Shown piece by piece: positions 1 to 8,282 of a stretch of 17,114 bases of DNA (the first letter of the stretch is position 1; every line of letters begins with the position of its first letter). The notes below the pieces were generated by a model. It saw nothing but the letters and a program-made list of their open reading frames with translations, was not told the origin of the DNA and searched no databases. Made by a program: the position numbers and the translations under genes. Location of the stretch: assembly GCA_002297815.1 (NCBI GenBank), contig DBKH01000083.1, forward strand, positions 21,978 through 39,091, read 5' to 3'. Origin of the DNA: Bacteroidales bacterium UBA755. GTDB taxonomy: Bacteria > Bacteroidota > Bacteroidia > Bacteroidales > UBA932.

Positions 1-540
1 TTGCTTCAATTTGATGTGAACGGGGGAGTAGGGGTGTACGGGAATGCTTTGATGGAGTCGGGGTTGTTCGCGATCGATGGGCACCTTTTGCCTTCACTGA
101 CATATTCCGACATCAACCTCATCTATGCCAATGTATTGCTGGGTTGGAAGTCAAGCCGTGTCAAGATAGACGCTGACCTTCGTTACAGAAGTATGTCTTT
201 CTCGGATAATGATGCTAAAAATCTTGGTTTTACACTTCCTAAGTACAGCGGTGGGTTGAGGGCGACGTACAACCTAAGCTCTCGTCTTTATGCTGGGGTT
301 GCTGCCGAGGCATCGTCTTGGCGTGAGGGTTGGTGCGAGTCGGAGGAAGTTTCGGAGGGTGATGTCAAGGTACGTGTGCCGGGTTATGTCGATTTGGGCC
401 TGAACTGCGGTTACAAGTTCAATAGGAAGCTTGAATTGTGGCTTGAGTCGGGCAATCTGTTGTGTCAGACGATTCAGAGGAATCCGTTCTACGCAGAGAA
501 AGGACTTTGGGTTACCGCTGGGGTGTCGCTGAACTTGTAG
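1..540 (+). CDS. Outer-membrane beta-barrel protein, C-terminal part (TonB-receptor-like)
   Basis: This is the last 179 codons of a gene that begins before the window; the TTG at base 1 is simply where the sequence starts. The visible protein is a run of alternating polar/hydrophobic strands separated by short turns, rich in Tyr, Gly and Ser, as in an outer-membrane barrel. The ending resembles the last strands of Bacteroidota TonB-dependent receptors: a 'YVDLGLNCGYKF' strand, then 'LWLESGNLL', an NPFY-containing loop and a final strand 'LWVTAGVSLNL'. I see no plug domain because that part would lie upstream. It could equally be a TPR- or cell-surface-associated barrel of another family. The barrel assignment is fairly secure; the substrate is unknown. 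A hairpin terminator about 90 bp downstream probably ends its transcript. Confidence 0.6.
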   Translation: MLQFDVNGGVGVYGNALMESGLFAIDGHLLPSLTYSDINLIYANVLLGWKSSRVKIDADLRYRSMSFSDNDAKNLGFTLPKYSGGLRATYNLSSRLYAGVAAEASSWREGWCESEEVSEGDVKVRVPGYVDLGLNCGYKFNRKLELWLESGNLLCQTIQRNPFYAEKGLWVTAGVSLNL

Positions 541-541
541 C

Positions 542-582
542 CTTCGGTAGCTGAGCTTGTCGAAGCACCGAAGCACCGAAAC
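542..582. repeat. REP-like palindromic intergenic element
   Basis: CTTCGGT (542-548) is complementary to ACCGAAG (567-573), enclosing CTGAGCTTGTCGAAG (551-565), which has its own small CTT/AAG stem. A second, near-identical CACCGAAA copy follows at once, giving a short tandem of CACCGAA-type units. The inner 15-mer resembles intergenic palindromic repeats that I remember from many bacterial genomes. Only one full copy is present in this window, so its repeat status is an inference. Confidence 0.45.
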
Positions 583-631
583 ACCGAGCACCAACGTGGC
601 GAAATAATCTTGGAATATATAGCTGAAAGAC

Positions 632-672
632 GGGCAATGTGGAAATAAATTTCGCATTGCCCTCAATTTTTA
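632..672 (+). terminator. Rho-independent-type terminator after the barrel gene
   Basis: GGGCAATG (632-639) pairs perfectly with CATTGCCC (655-662). The stem continues through a small internal loop into GAAAT/ATTTC closed by AA. It is followed by a T-rich tract (663-680). The position fits termination of the barrel gene. Its T-tract overlaps the predicted gyrB promoter. Confidence 0.7.
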
Positions 673-673
673 T

Positions 674-681
674 TAAATTTG
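674..681 (+). promoter_or_regulatory. Predicted Bacteroidota -7 element for gyrB
   Basis: TAAATTTG matches the Bacteroidota -7 consensus TAnnTTTG. A near-match to the -33 element (TTTC at 650-653) lies 20 bases upstream. Transcription would start near 685-688, leaving a leader of about 45 nt before ATG 732. The T-rich background makes chance matches possible. Confidence 0.45.
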
Positions 682-723
682 TCTGTTTTATGGGCAGACC
701 ATATAAACTTGATAAAAACAGAC
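681..723. repeat. Inverted repeat in the gyrB leader
   Basis: GTCTGTTTT (681-689) is the exact reverse complement of AAAACAGAC (715-723), separated by 25 bases. A second CAGAC at 695-699 competes for the same GTCTG. It starts at the predicted transcription start, so it could be an operator or a leader hairpin; neither is shown. Confidence 0.4.
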
Positions 724-731
724 AATTGAAT

Positions 732-2741
732 ATGATTGAGAACGAAGAGATGAAGAAAGCGGAAGAACAGTATTCCGCAAGCAGTATTCAAGTACTTGAA
801 GGACTTGAGGCTGTGAGAAAGAGGCCTTCCATGTACATCGGTGACATCGGTGAGAGGGGACTCCATCATCTTGTCTATGAGGTTGTTGACAATGGTATAG
901 ATGAGGCGATGGCTGGTTTCTGTACAGAAATCGGTGTGACAATTCTCCCTGACAATTCTATAAGAGTTTCCGACAATGGTCGTGGAATCCCTACTGGAAT
1001 GCATCCGAAGGAGCATCGCTCTGCTCTTGAGGTCGTCATGACCGTACTTCATGCTGGAGGTAAATTCAATAAGGACAGCTATAAAGTTTCTGGAGGTCTT
1101 CACGGAGTGGGTGTTTCCTGCGTGAATGCCCTATCCGACAGCCTTGTGGCAGAAGTCCATCGTGAGGGACATGTCTTCGTGCAGAAATATTCAAAAGGCA
1201 AACCGCTCGGACCAGTAGAGATCGTGGGTGACTGCAACGACACTGGAACCATCATCACCTTCCATCCGGACCCTACCATATTCACGCAGACAAATGTCTA
1301 TAAATATGACACCCTTGCTGCCAGGATGCGTGAGCTTGCCTATTTGAACAAAGGTATCAAGATCACCATCACCGACGAAAGGGAATTGGTTGATGAATAT
1401 GTCACCGATGAGAACGGTAACTCAAAGCCGACAGGCAAGCAGCTTTACCGCAGCGATGTGTTCTATTCAAAGGAAGGCCTCAAGGAATTCATCGACTATC
1501 TTGACGCTGGTGCCATGCAGCTCATTCCTGAGCCGATTTGCGTGCAGAGCGACAAGGTGATTCCGATTGACATCGCCCTTTCGTACAACAACGGATTCTC
1601 CGAGAAGATATATTCATACGTCAACAACATCAACACCATCGAGGGTGGAACCCACCTTCAGGGCTTCAAGATGGGACTTTCACGTTCGCTGAAGAACTAT
1701 GCAGAGAAGAACAACCTTCTCGCCAAGTTCAAGGGTGATTTGGCTCCTGAGGATTTCCGTGAAGGATTGACCGCTGTGGTTTCGGTTAAGATAGCTGAAC
1801 CACAGTTCGAGGGACAGACCAAGACTAAACTTGGCAACCCAGAGGCGACATCCGCTGTGTCACAGGCCACTTCTGCGGCCATGGATCAGTACCTTGAGGA
1901 ACACCCTAAAGAGGGTAAATTGCTGATTGAGAAGATCGTACTTGCCGCTACTGCTCGTAGTGCTGCGCGTAAGGCCCGCGAGATGGTTCAGAGAAAGACC
2001 GCGATGACCGGTGCTGGAATGCCTGGCAAACTTGCCGACTGTTCGGAGAGGAATCCTGAGAGATGCGAGTTGTTCCTTGTCGAGGGAGATTCCGCTGGTG
2101 GTACCGCTAAGCAGGGACGTGACAGAAGAATCCAGGCGATTCTTCCGCTGAGAGGTAAGATCCTCAACGTAGAGAAGGCCGCTGGCGATCGCGCTTTTGA
2201 TAGCGAGGAAATCCGTAACATTTACACTGCTCTTGGAGTCACCGTGGCGCAGGAAGACGAAAACGGTGAGAAGAGAATGGATCTCAGCAAGCTCCGCTAC
2301 CACAAGGTCATCATCATGACCGATGCCGATGTCGATGGAAGTCACATCGCGTGCCTTATCCTGACATTCTTCTTCCGCTACATGTTCGACCTCATCAAGA
2401 ACGGTTATGTCTATCTCGCAACCCCACCGCTTTACCTTGTCAAGAAAGGAAAGGAGGAAGTCTATTGCTGGACTGACGAGCAGAGGTTTGAGGCTACTGC
2501 CCGTCTTGGAAAAGGCTCTGACAAGGGTGTGACCGTTCAGAGGTACAAAGGTCTTGGTGAGATGAGCGATGAGCAGTTGTGGGACACCACCATGGATCCT
2601 TCGAAGAGACGTCTGCGTAAGATCACGATCGACAACGCTGCCGAGGCCGAGAGGACATTCTCGATGCTAATGGGCGATGATGTTCCTCCAAGGAGGCAGT
2701 TCATTGAGGAGAATGCGCATTACGCCAACATTGACGCTTAG
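732..2741 (+). CDS. gyrB: DNA gyrase subunit B
   Basis: GyrB is the ATPase subunit of gyrase, which with GyrA introduces negative supercoils into DNA. From ATG 732 it has 669 residues, close to the usual Bacteroidota length. The GHKL ATPase domain shows 'EVVDNGIDEA' (E50, N54), 'DNGRGIP' and 'GLHGVG'. The transducer domain follows. The TOPRIM part has 'EGDSAGG' at 451-457 and the metal-binding 'DADVDG' at 531-536, and the C-terminal tail has 'QRYKGLGEM'. The frame is open back to GTG 639 and also has ATG 690, but GTG 639 sits inside the upstream terminator stem and ATG 690 lies almost at the predicted transcription start. ATG 732 gives an N-terminus of normal length before 'IQVLEGLEAVRKRP'; ATG 750 is a further possibility. 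The absence of the long insert of some proteobacterial GyrB proteins is normal here. ParE is the main alternative, but the full set of motifs and the length favour GyrB. Confidence 0.95.
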   Translation: MIENEEMKKAEEQYSASSIQVLEGLEAVRKRPSMYIGDIGERGLHHLVYEVVDNGIDEAMAGFCTEIGVTILPDNSIRVSDNGRGIPTGMHPKEHRSALEVVMTVLHAGGKFNKDSYKVSGGLHGVGVSCVNALSDSLVAEVHREGHVFVQKYSKGKPLGPVEIVGDCNDTGTIITFHPDPTIFTQTNVYKYDTLAARMRELAYLNKGIKITITDERELVDEYVTDENGNSKPTGKQLYRSDVFYSKEGLKEFIDYLDAGAMQLIPEPICVQSDKVIPIDIALSYNNGFSEKIYSYVNNINTIEGGTHLQGFKMGLSRSLKNYAEKNNLLAKFKGDLAPEDFREGLTAVVSVKIAEPQFEGQTKTKLGNPEATSAVSQATSAAMDQYLEEHPKEGKLLIEKIVLAATARSAARKAREMVQRKTAMTGAGMPGKLADCSERNPERCELFLVEGDSAGGTAKQGRDRRIQAILPLRGKILNVEKAAGDRAFDSEEIRNIYTALGVTVAQEDENGEKRMDLSKLRYHKVIIMTDADVDGSHIACLILTFFFRYMFDLIKNGYVYLATPPLYLVKKGKEEVYCWTDEQRFEATARLGKGSDKGVTVQRYKGLGEMSDEQLWDTTMDPSKRRLRKITIDNAAEAERTFSMLMGDDVPPRRQFIEENAHYANIDA

Positions 2742-2775
2742 TTTATTTTAATAGGTAATAATCATAACACACGAT

Positions 2776-4041
2776 ATGCTTGACATTTTTGACAGAATCG
2801 AAAGGGACTCAGGCGGTCCTATCGGACAATATTTCAATCAGGGATTCGGTTACTACATGTACCCAAAACTTGAGGGCGAGCTTGGTCCTCACATGATTTT
2901 CAACGGGAAGGAGGTTCTGAACTGGAGCCTGAACAACTATCTTGGACTTGCCAACCATCCTGAGGTGCGCAAAGCTGACGCTGAGGGCGCTGCAAAATGG
3001 GGACTGGCCTATCCTATGGGAAGCCGCATGCTTTCCGGCCACACGGCCCTCCATGAGAAGCTTGAAAAGATGTTCGCTGACTTCGAGAAGAAGGAGGACG
3101 CTTTCCTGTTCAACTTTGGTTATCAGGGAATTGTCTCAGCGATTGACTGCCTGACGGCACGCCATGATGTCATCGTCTATGATGCTGAGGCTCACGCATG
3201 CCTCCTTGACGGAATCCGTCTTCACATCGGAAGCAAGTACAAGTACCGTCACAACAACATCGTTGATTGCGAGAAGGTGCTTGCAAGAGCCTGCAAAGAG
3301 GCTGAGGAAAGCGGTGGCGGAGTCCTGCTCATCACCGAAGGCGTTTTCGGTATGACTGGAGCGATGGGAATCCTCGATCAGATTGTCGAACTGAAAAAGA
3401 AGTACAGTTTCAGAATATTCATTGATGACGCTCACGGCTTCGGCCTTCTTGGCGAGCACGGGCGCGGAACTTCCGAGGAACTTCACTGCATGGATGGCAT
3501 CGACCTTTACATCGGAGCGTTCGCCAAGTCAATGGCTTCGATCGGTGGTTTCATAGCTGGTCCTCGAAAGATCATCAACTACCTGCGTCTGAACATGCGT
3601 TCCCAGATGTACGCGAAGTCCCAGCCGATGGCATTCGTTTACGGTAACATCAAGCGTCTCGAAATCATCATGTCACCGGAGGGCGATGAACTCCGCAAGA
3701 GATGCTGGCATGTGACTCACACTCTTCAGGAAGGCTTCAAGAAGCTTGGATTCGACATCGGAGAGGCCCAGGCTTGCGTGATTCCTATCCACATTGACGG
3801 AGGAGGTGTGGCCCAAGCCACAAAGATCGCAATGGACCTCCGTGAGAACTACCGCATTTTCTGTTCGATGGTCATCTATCCTGTCATTCCTAAGGGGATG
3901 GTGATTTTCAGAATCGTATGTACTGCCGCTCACACTGACGAAGACATCGAGTACACTCTCAATGCCTTCAAGGAGATCAAGCAGAAGCTCGATGCCGGTG
4001 CCTACGATGGAGACGACATCGCTGTTAAGACTATTATGTAA
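2776..4041 (+). CDS. Alpha-oxoamine synthase, serine palmitoyltransferase-like
   Basis: This is a PLP-dependent fold-type I enzyme of 421 residues in the alpha-oxoamine synthase family (SPT, KBL, BioF, HemA), which condense an amino acid with an acyl-CoA and release CO2. Visible family features are the 'NNYLGLANHPEV' start of the core, H140 in 'DAEAHA' (stacks on PLP), D217 and H220 in 'DDAHG', and the Schiff-base lysine K251 in 'GAFAKSMASIGGF'. The last motif is closer to bacterial SPT ('FSKSLASIGGF') than to KBL. The next gene is a reductase resembling 3-ketodihydrosphingosine reductase, which supports a role in making 3-ketosphinganine. The sequence differs from the best-known Bacteroides SPT, so it may be a paralogue with another amino acid or acyl substrate. 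The gap after gyrB is only 34 bp, with no convincing promoter in it. Family is secure; exact substrate is an inference. Confidence 0.8.
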   Translation: MLDIFDRIERDSGGPIGQYFNQGFGYYMYPKLEGELGPHMIFNGKEVLNWSLNNYLGLANHPEVRKADAEGAAKWGLAYPMGSRMLSGHTALHEKLEKMFADFEKKEDAFLFNFGYQGIVSAIDCLTARHDVIVYDAEAHACLLDGIRLHIGSKYKYRHNNIVDCEKVLARACKEAEESGGGVLLITEGVFGMTGAMGILDQIVELKKKYSFRIFIDDAHGFGLLGEHGRGTSEELHCMDGIDLYIGAFAKSMASIGGFIAGPRKIINYLRLNMRSQMYAKSQPMAFVYGNIKRLEIIMSPEGDELRKRCWHVTHTLQEGFKKLGFDIGEAQACVIPIHIDGGGVAQATKIAMDLRENYRIFCSMVIYPVIPKGMVIFRIVCTAAHTDEDIEYTLNAFKEIKQKLDAGAYDGDDIAVKTIM

Positions 4042-4064
4042 TTATTTGCTGAGCAGTGACTTGT

Positions 4065-4886
4065 ATGCATCCTGAATATTTCAAGGATAAGGTCATTATC
4101 ATTACTGGAGCCAGCTCTGGAATAGGGTTGGCTTCTGCTCGTCTCTTTGGCTCGTTCGGTGCGAATGTTGTGATGGCGGCTAGGTCTCTGGACAAACTTC
4201 AGGAACTCGCCCCGTCTGTGAATGCTGACTCGCGCAAGGTCTTGTGTGTAAAGACCGATGTGACGAAGGAGGATGACTGCCGGAATCTGATTGATCGGAC
4301 TGTACAGGAATATGGCAGGATCGACATCCTTGTCAACAACGCTGGCATCTCAATGAGAGCTATGTTCAAGGACTTGGATCTCAGTGTTATCCACTCTTTG
4401 ATGGATGTGAATTTCTGGGGTACGGTTCAGTGCACGAAGTTTGCCCTCCCTTATCTGCTTAAAAGCAAAGGCCAAGTTGTCGGTGTGATTTCGATTGCCG
4501 GTTTCTCAGCACTTCCAGCAAGGACAGGATATTCAGCGTCCAAGTATGCCATCCGTGGCTTCCTTGACACAATCCGGGTTGAGCATCTCAAAGACGGCCT
4601 CAATGTGCTTGTCTTTGCTCCGGGCTACACCGACTCCAACGTCCGTAAAGCAGCCTTGACTGCCGATGGCAGCCCGCAAGGGGAGACTCCGCTTAAGGAG
4701 GACAAACTTATGAGTGCAGAAAAATGTGCGGAGTACCTCGCTAAGGGATTGGAAAAGAGGAAATCACAGATGATTCTTACTGGACTTGGCAAAGCTACGG
4801 TGTTGGCTCACAGGCTTTTCCCAAGGCTTACCGATAAATTGACTTATGGATTTGTCGCCAAAGAGGCGGGAAGTCCGTTTAAATAG
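4065..4886 (+). CDS. SDR-family oxidoreductase, possible 3-ketosphinganine reductase
   Basis: This is a classical short-chain dehydrogenase/reductase of 273 residues from ATG 4065; a GTG at 4056 in the same frame would add three residues. The NAD(P)-binding Rossmann motif 'TGASSGIG' is at 14-21, followed by 'NNAG'. The catalytic triad is S143, Y156 and K160 ('YSASK'). 'AARS' after the second beta strand fits an NADPH-preferring enzyme. The C-terminal extension ('LTDKLTYGF...GSPFK') is shared with a group of Bacteroidota SDRs that I associate with sphingolipid gene neighbourhoods. It starts 23 bp after the SPT-like gene, so the pair probably works in sequence: condensation, then reduction of the 3-keto group to dihydrosphingosine. 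SDR membership is certain; the substrate is inferred from context, and general ketone or fatty-acyl reductase activity cannot be excluded. Confidence 0.75.
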   Translation: MHPEYFKDKVIIITGASSGIGLASARLFGSFGANVVMAARSLDKLQELAPSVNADSRKVLCVKTDVTKEDDCRNLIDRTVQEYGRIDILVNNAGISMRAMFKDLDLSVIHSLMDVNFWGTVQCTKFALPYLLKSKGQVVGVISIAGFSALPARTGYSASKYAIRGFLDTIRVEHLKDGLNVLVFAPGYTDSNVRKAALTADGSPQGETPLKEDKLMSAEKCAEYLAKGLEKRKSQMILTGLGKATVLAHRLFPRLTDKLTYGFVAKEAGSPFK

Positions 4887-4898
4887 ATTAGTGGAAGA

Positions 4899-6944
4899 AT
4901 GAAACTGCCTCGCGTGTCCATAGACTATAAGGTACTGACTCCGTTGGTTGTACTATTCCTGATCCTCACACTCATGTTTCCGAGGACAGCGAAATTCAGT
5001 TATGACTATAGGAAAGGTTCTCCGTGGTCGCACGAGACTCTTTTGGCCCAGTTCGATTTTCCTATTCTCAAGACGGAAGAGCAAATCAGGGAAGAGAAGA
5101 GCAAAAGTAAGTCTCAGGTCATTCCTTACTATCGGTATCGTCAGGACATTGTGGACAATTGCCGGAAAGCAGCCGAAGGGATTGACATGGGAGCATATTC
5201 CTACCTTCGTCCGGTGGTTGTCTCTTCTTTGAGTGACATCTTTTCCAATGGAATCGTGCCGGATGAGGGTGTGAGGCTGGATGGAAACGCAGATCCTTCC
5301 TCTTCCATCTTGTACGTTCAGAAGGACAAGCGTGCACTTAAAAAGCCTGTCAGTGAGGTCTTTAAAGAATCTGAGGCGAAGAACAAATTGCTTTCGGAGG
5401 TGTCAGCTAAGTACCCGAAAATCAACGTTGATTCTGTCCTGCGCGCAGTTGGAGTCTATGATTTTGTGACACCTAATCTTGAGTATGATCCCAAAACCAC
5501 TGATTTGGTCCACACTGAATCTTCCAATCAGATTTCTACTACACAAGGTTTCGTGAGTGCGGGGCAGTTGATAGTCTCAGAAGGTGAGATTGTTACAGCG
5601 GAGATAGCTCAGATGCTTGATTCTTACAAAGTTGAGTACGAGAATAGCATGGGCTACGGTGGGCCGAGGATTCTCTTTTGGCTCGGCAATGCGTTCATAG
5701 CATTTGTCTTGGTGCTCCTGTTCTTCCTGATGATCTATTTCCTGAACCAAAAACTGTTTGGGGATTATAGGAAATTCTGGTATCTCATCTTCATATTCAT
5801 CATCTCGTCATTTTTGGCGTTGGTGATCAATAAGTTCGCTCCGAGATTCCTCTATATGGTGCCTTTCACCCTTACTGCGTTGTATCTGGAAGCATTCTTC
5901 AAGAACAAGGTGATTTTCCCGATTTGCTGCGTGTCGTTTTTACCTCTGCTGATTTTTGCAGAGAACGGAATCGTCTTGTTTGTGATGTGCCTTCTAGCGA
6001 GCATTGTGGCGGTCTTTGCTTTCAGATTCTTCAACCAAGGTTGGCAGCAGTTCATCATGGCTGGAATAGTTTTCTTGAGCATGCTCGTTACCTATTTCGG
6101 CTTCCGGATGATAGACATGGTCAATGATGATCCTTATTTTGCCATGCTCTACATGTTCCTCGGCTCCGTGCTCATTGTGGCGGGTTATCCTCTGATCTAT
6201 CTGTTCGAGAGGATGTTCAATTTAGTTTCCAGTTCAAGGCTCCGTGAACTTTGTGACACCAACAACAAGCTTCTCCGCGAGCTTGAGCATAAGGCCCCCG
6301 GAACTTTCCAACATTCTTTGCAAGTAATGAATATGTGCGATGCGGCAGCAAGGGCCATTGATGCCAATGTCCTACTGGTGAGGGCCGGTGCTCTCTACCA
6401 TGACATCGGAAAGATGTGCAATCCGCTTTGCTTCATTGAGAATGAAAGCATGTCTCCCGGAGGAACACATTATCATGAGCACTTGACTCCGAAAGAGAGT
6501 GCCAGAGCCATCATCAAGCATGTTTCCGATGGTTTGGAGCTAGCATCAGAGAATAGGATTCCGAGTGTTATCCAAGATTTCATCTTGACACATCATGGAA
6601 CCTCCAACACTTCATATTTTTACAATAAGTATCTCAATGAAGGAGGCGATCCGAATGATGTGAGCGATTTCTTCTACCCTGGGCGCAAACCGCAGACGAA
6701 GGAACAGATTATCCTGATGATCTGCGACACTCTTGAGGCGGCCTCCAGGACATTGAAGGACAATTCAGCAGCTACATTCTCAACGTTTGTCGAGAATATT
6801 GTTGCATCAAAAATGAAAAGTGGTCAGTTTGACGAAGCTGACATTTCTATAAAAGATCTCAACACGGTGAAAGAGACCTTGAAATCATACCTTTCTCAGA
6901 TTTATCATGAAAGGGTGGTTTATCCGCAAAGAAAGAATAATTAA
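4899..6944 (+). CDS. 7TM-HD family membrane phosphohydrolase, PgpH/YqfF-like c-di-AMP phosphodiesterase
   Basis: This 681-residue protein has the layout of the 7TMR-HD family, whose Gram-positive member PgpH degrades cyclic di-AMP. A transmembrane anchor (about 13-30) is followed by a large extracytoplasmic domain (about 31-255). Then come several hydrophobic helices (about 258-440) and a cytoplasmic HD domain (about 445-640). Metal-binding residues of the HD domain are visible: H472 in 'FQHSLQV', H501-D502 in 'YHDIGK', the histidine cluster 524/526/528 in 'THYHEHL', and H565-H566 in 'THHGT'. The usual 'HKAPGTFQHS' signature is present as 'HKAPGTFQHS' itself. It begins 12 bp after the SDR gene, preceded by a purine-rich GTGGAAG, and is followed 19 bp later by tig. 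The c-di-AMP role is known for the family but not tested by this sequence. I saw no diadenylate cyclase gene in the window. Confidence 0.85.
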   Translation: MKLPRVSIDYKVLTPLVVLFLILTLMFPRTAKFSYDYRKGSPWSHETLLAQFDFPILKTEEQIREEKSKSKSQVIPYYRYRQDIVDNCRKAAEGIDMGAYSYLRPVVVSSLSDIFSNGIVPDEGVRLDGNADPSSSILYVQKDKRALKKPVSEVFKESEAKNKLLSEVSAKYPKINVDSVLRAVGVYDFVTPNLEYDPKTTDLVHTESSNQISTTQGFVSAGQLIVSEGEIVTAEIAQMLDSYKVEYENSMGYGGPRILFWLGNAFIAFVLVLLFFLMIYFLNQKLFGDYRKFWYLIFIFIISSFLALVINKFAPRFLYMVPFTLTALYLEAFFKNKVIFPICCVSFLPLLIFAENGIVLFVMCLLASIVAVFAFRFFNQGWQQFIMAGIVFLSMLVTYFGFRMIDMVNDDPYFAMLYMFLGSVLIVAGYPLIYLFERMFNLVSSSRLRELCDTNNKLLRELEHKAPGTFQHSLQVMNMCDAAARAIDANVLLVRAGALYHDIGKMCNPLCFIENESMSPGGTHYHEHLTPKESARAIIKHVSDGLELASENRIPSVIQDFILTHHGTSNTSYFYNKYLNEGGDPNDVSDFFYPGRKPQTKEQIILMICDTLEAASRTLKDNSAATFSTFVENIVASKMKSGQFDEADISIKDLNTVKETLKSYLSQIYHERVVYPQRKNN

Positions 6945-6963
6945 TTTTAAATTTTGAATAATC

Positions 6964-8280
6964 ATGGAAGTAATTAAAAATCAAATCGATGATCTTAACA
7001 TCGAACTGACTATTGCCCTTAAGGCGGAGGATTATGCTGAGCAGGAGAAGAAGAGGCTTTCCGCTTACAAGAGGAACGCTGACTTTAAAGGATTCCGCAA
7101 AGGAATGGTTCCTGCGTCTTTGGTAAAGAAGGTTTACGGAGATCAGGCTCTCTACGAGGCAATCAACGGAGTAGTTTCTGAGCAGCTTGACAAGTTCATC
7201 AAGGACAACAATCTTCACATCCTAGGTGAACCAATTGCCAGCGAGTCTCAAAAGGAGCAGGAGTGGAAAGACGGAAATGAGTTTGAGTTTAAATTCGATC
7301 TTGGACTCTCACCTGAGATTGACCTAGAAGTTGGCAAGGACGATAAACTGCCATATTACCAAATTGAAGTTACCGACAAGGCGAAGGCCGCGATGAAAGA
7401 TAGCATTCTTCGTCAGTACGGGCAGCTTGAAGAGGGTGAGACTGCCGGAGAGGATGATTATCTGGTAGTTGATTTCACACAAGGAGAAAAGTCTGTTGAA
7501 GGTGTCTATGTGGCTGTAAACAAAGTCGAAGGCGAAGCCAAGAATAGCTTCCTTGGAGCTAAAGCTGACGACCAGTTCGATGTCAACGTCAATGAGGCCT
7601 TCACCAACGAGACCGACAGGTCATCGATGCTTAAGATGAAGAAGGAGGAACTCGCTGCCCTTGATCCTGTTTGGCATGTGACAGTGGTGAATGTCAAGAC
7701 ATTCGTTCCGGCCACGGAATGCCAGGAGACTTACGACAAGGTCTTCGGCAAGGATGCCGTGAAGACGGCTGAGGAGTTTGACGCCAAGATCACCGAGAGA
7801 CTTCAGGCAAACTACAAGCAAGAGGCTGACTACAGGCTTTCTCAGGATTTGCGCAAGTACCTTGTGGACAAGGCCAATGTGAACGTTCCAGAGACGTTCC
7901 TCAAGAGGTGGCTCTACGAGAACAACAAGGAGAAGTTCACCAAGGAGGAGATTGAGAAGGAATTCGATGGATTCCTCGGAGATTTCCGCTGGCAGCTTGT
8001 AAGAGGCTCTCTCATGAAGAAGTTCGGGCTCAAGGTTGAGGACAAGGACATGCTTGAGGCCGCAAAGGCTTATGCTGCCTACCAGTACGCCATGTACGGA
8101 ATGGGAAATGTTCCTGAAGAACTCTTGACCGATGCCGCTGCCCAGATGCTCAAGGACGAGAGACAGTTGCGTACCATCGAGGAGAATGTCGAGAACGAGA
8201 AGGTGATTGCTGCCGTCAGGGAGAAAGTCACTCTTCAGAACAAAAAGATCTCCGAGGAGAAATTCCGCGAGCTTAAGTAA
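6964..8280 (+). CDS. tig: Trigger factor, ribosome-associated chaperone
   Basis: Trigger factor binds at the ribosomal tunnel exit and shelters nascent chains. The protein has 438 residues, typical for the group. The N-terminal ribosome-binding domain carries the signature loop 'GFRKGMVP' at 43-50, matching GFRxGxxP. A middle domain (about 150-250, with 'DDYLVVDF' and 'FLGAKADDQF') occupies the place of the FKBP-type prolyl isomerase domain but looks degenerate, as I expect for Bacteroidota members. The remainder (about 250-438) is a charged, helix-rich C-terminal chaperone domain. The gene sits 2 bp upstream of clpP and then clpX, a widely conserved order. The short A/T-rich gap before it (19 bp) contains TAAATTTTG, one base too long for a good -7 element, so independent transcription is possible but unsupported. 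Confidence 0.92.
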   Translation: MEVIKNQIDDLNIELTIALKAEDYAEQEKKRLSAYKRNADFKGFRKGMVPASLVKKVYGDQALYEAINGVVSEQLDKFIKDNNLHILGEPIASESQKEQEWKDGNEFEFKFDLGLSPEIDLEVGKDDKLPYYQIEVTDKAKAAMKDSILRQYGQLEEGETAGEDDYLVVDFTQGEKSVEGVYVAVNKVEGEAKNSFLGAKADDQFDVNVNEAFTNETDRSSMLKMKKEELAALDPVWHVTVVNVKTFVPATECQETYDKVFGKDAVKTAEEFDAKITERLQANYKQEADYRLSQDLRKYLVDKANVNVPETFLKRWLYENNKEKFTKEEIEKEFDGFLGDFRWQLVRGSLMKKFGLKVEDKDMLEAAKAYAAYQYAMYGMGNVPEELLTDAAAQMLKDERQLRTIEENVENEKVIAAVREKVTLQNKKISEEKFRELK

Positions 8281-8282
8281 TC

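Noticed and set aside
639..731. Extended gyrB start at GTG 639 or ATG 690
   Set aside because: GTG 639 is the last base pair region of the upstream terminator stem and precedes the predicted promoter. ATG 690 would be almost leaderless. ATG 732 gives an N-terminus of normal family length.
663..1103. Minus-strand open frame opposite gyrB (and similar long antisense frames opposite clpX, tig and the GH2 gene)
   Set aside because: They mirror the codon structure of strongly supported genes, have no recognisable domains and no leaders. They are shadows of the true genes.
6945..6963. Promoter ahead of tig (TAAATTTTG)
   Set aside because: It has one base too many for TAnnTTTG, no -33 partner is visible, and it lies in an A/T-rich 19-bp gap where such matches arise by chance.
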